This document shows, in pieces, positions 4,441 to 5,624 of a stretch of DNA of 5,624 bases (its first letter is position 1; every line of letters begins with the position of its first letter). The position numbers and the translations under genes are program-made. The DNA is from DATJPD01 sp036394195 (lineage in GTDB: Bacteria > Pseudomonadota > Alphaproteobacteria > CACIAM-22H2): NCBI GenBank assembly GCA_036394195.1, contig DASWFO010000041.1, positions 1-5,624 of the forward strand, given 5' to 3'. Below the pieces are notes generated by a model. The model saw nothing but the letters and a program-made list of their open reading frames with translations. It did no database searches and was not told the origin of the DNA.

Positions 4441-5360
4441 TGGCCGAGGGGGGCGGCGCCGAGCCGACCGGGTGGACCGGTTATCTGGCAGCACCCGGCT
4501 ACATCGACGATGTAGTCGCCGAGCTCGCCGACGTCGTGGCGGTGCATGACCGCCTCGTCTTCGCGGCGGGGCCGCCGCGCCCGGCCGCGTGGGCCCAGAA
4601 CACCTGGTTCGATCCGGTGCGCCTGCGCATCGGGTCGATCGGCGAGGGCGCCAAGGCCTTGCGCGCGATGCAACGCAATTGGGCGCTGTACCCCATTCAT
4701 CTGCATCGCCGGGCCCGCCTGATCGAAGCCCAGCTCCCGCCGCTGCGCCCGAAGCCGGTCCAGTTCCCCGCGGCGCTGCCCAAGGCGCCGCTGGGCTCTT
4801 GGACCTTGCTCGACGCGAACACCATCGTCGCGGCCCCGCACTGCTCGAGCCCGTTCGTGCACGGCGAGGTCGAATTCGTCGAGAACAAGCAGGCGCCGCC
4901 GAACCGCGCCTATCTCAAGCTGTGGGAGGCGTTCACGCTGATCGGCGCCCATCCGGCACCCGGCGAGCGCTGTCTCGACCTTGGCGCCAGCCCCGGCGGC
5001 TGGAGCTGGGTGCTCCAGCAAACCGGCGCCCGCGTCATCGCGGTCGACAAGGCGCCGCTCGACCCGGCGATCGCCGCCCTGCCGCGGATCGAGTTCCGGC
5101 GGCAAAGCGCGTTCGCGTTGGATCCGGCGGAGATCGGCCCGGTCGACTGGCTGTGCTCGGATGTCGTGTGCTATCCCGAGCGCCTGCTGACCTTGGTGCG
5201 GCGCTGGCTCGAGGCCGGCCTTGCCCGGCGGTTCGTGTGCACGTTGAAATTCCAGGGCGAGACCGACCACGCGACGGCGCGCGCCTTCGCGGCCATCCCC
5301 GGCTCGCGGCTGATCCATCTGCACCACAACAAGCATGAGTTGACGTGGATCAAGCTCTAG
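4440..5360 (+). CDS. RlmM-like FtsJ-fold rRNA 2'-O-ribose methyltransferase
   Basis: This 306-residue SAM-dependent methyltransferase resembles E. coli RlmM, which methylates C2498 of 23S rRNA. The SAM motif is DLGASPGGWSW (180-190), followed by AVDKAP (201-206). The K-D-K-E catalytic tetrad of the family can be placed at Lys160 (NRAYLKLWEAF), Asp241 (CSDVVC), Lys270 (TLKFQGE) and Glu300 (HELTW). A stretch before the catalytic domain, SPFVHGEVEF (137-146), matches an RlmM linker motif that I recall as SPFYMGIPRL. The N-terminal part, from GYLAAPGYIDDVVAEL, is about 60 residues shorter than in RlmM (366 residues). The ATG overlaps the TGA of the vWA gene by one base, so translation is coupled and no separate ribosome binding site is seen. 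It is cytosolic; the target nucleotide is inferred. Confidence 0.85.
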   Translation: MAEGGGAEPTGWTGYLAAPGYIDDVVAELADVVAVHDRLVFAAGPPRPAAWAQNTWFDPVRLRIGSIGEGAKALRAMQRNWALYPIHLHRRARLIEAQLPPLRPKPVQFPAALPKAPLGSWTLLDANTIVAAPHCSSPFVHGEVEFVENKQAPPNRAYLKLWEAFTLIGAHPAPGERCLDLGASPGGWSWVLQQTGARVIAVDKAPLDPAIAALPRIEFRRQSAFALDPAEIGPVDWLCSDVVCYPERLLTLVRRWLEAGLARRFVCTLKFQGETDHATARAFAAIPGSRLIHLHHNKHELTWIKL

Positions 5361-5376
5361 GCTTGGCTGCGACCGC

Positions 5377-5624
5377 ATGACCGATTGGGCCAACGAGTAC
5401 ATCGCACGCTGCCAGGTGCCGGCCTCCGGCACGCTGGTGCTCGACCATGTCGCCCACTTCGTGCCCGACGCCGACGAGGCGGCGACGGCGTTGCAGCAGC
5501 TCGGCTTCACCGTGACGCCGTTCTCCCCGCAAAGCCATCGGCCGTCGCCGGAGGCGGCGCTGACGCCGGCGGGTACGGGCAATCGCTGCGTGATGCTACG
5601 CCGGGGCTATCTCGAATTCCTGAT
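5377..5624 (+). CDS. VOC/glyoxalase-like domain protein (partial, N-terminus)
   Basis: The frame opens at ATG 5377, 16 bases after the methyltransferase stop, and stays open for 82 codons to the right edge. Residues 19-32 read TLVLDHVAHFVPDA. This is followed by EAATALQQLGFTVTPFSP, GTGNRCVML and YLEFL, the beta-alpha-beta-beta-beta module of the vicinal oxygen chelate fold. It holds the first metal-ligand His (in LDHVAH) and the strand-end Glu (YLEFL). The pattern is closest to the 'glyoxalase-like' (Glyoxalase_3) group of uncharacterised VOC proteins. There is no signal peptide and no obvious ribosome binding site. It probably belongs to the same transcript as the two genes before it. The second half of the fold lies outside the window, so substrate and activity are open. 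Confidence 0.78.
   Translation, partial: MTDWANEYIARCQVPASGTLVLDHVAHFVPDADEAATALQQLGFTVTPFSPQSHRPSPEAALTPAGTGNRCVMLRRGYLEFL

Noticed and set aside
4284..5582. 432-codon open frame on the minus strand opposite the methyltransferase
   Set aside because: The plus strand encodes a methyltransferase with full catalytic motifs here; the antisense product has no coherent domain and spans three plus-strand genes.

Overview
The window is GC-rich (about two-thirds G+C by eye), with tightly packed genes and GC-biased third codon positions. The gene families point to an alphaproteobacterium: a DUF1194 von Willebrand A protein (a family described mainly from Rhizobiales and relatives), a BigR/SqrR-type ArsR regulator and an RlmM-like methyltransferase. 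I cannot name a genus.

Layout. Positions 1-423 (minus strand) hold an ArsR-family repressor with the two cysteines of persulfide sensors. It is followed 8 bases later by the first 24 codons of an exported or membrane protein that runs off the left edge. A good minus-strand sigma70-like promoter (450-478) drives the pair. On the plus strand at 655-918 is a small secreted protein built on a GSKTRKD motif repeated three times, ending in a strong terminator hairpin. Positions 1154-2299 (plus) are a probable two-gene operon: a 199-residue exported protein of unknown function, then a MacroD/YmdB-type macro-domain hydrolase that is nearly complete by motif. A convergent SMR transporter of the guanidinium-exporter (Gdx/SugE) type lies at 2277-2597 (minus) and overlaps the macro gene by 23 bases.

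Across a 126-base divergent intergenic region, which contains repeated CCACTC/GAGTGG elements able to form alternative hairpins, an inositol-monophosphatase-family phosphatase reads rightward (2724-3560). From 3676 to the right edge is a run of plus-strand genes: an exported DUF1194 vWA protein, an RlmM-like rRNA 2'-O-methyltransferase joined to it by a TGATG overlap, and the start of a glyoxalase/VOC-like protein cut by the window end.

Most of this is housekeeping or accessory metabolism with recognisable families. I do not see a mobile element, CRISPR array, RNA gene or assembled defence system. The least explained items are the GSKTRKD repeat protein with a tandem direct repeat in its upstream region, the switch-like inverted repeats before the phosphatase gene, and the conserved-looking pairing of DUF1194 with an RlmM-like enzyme.
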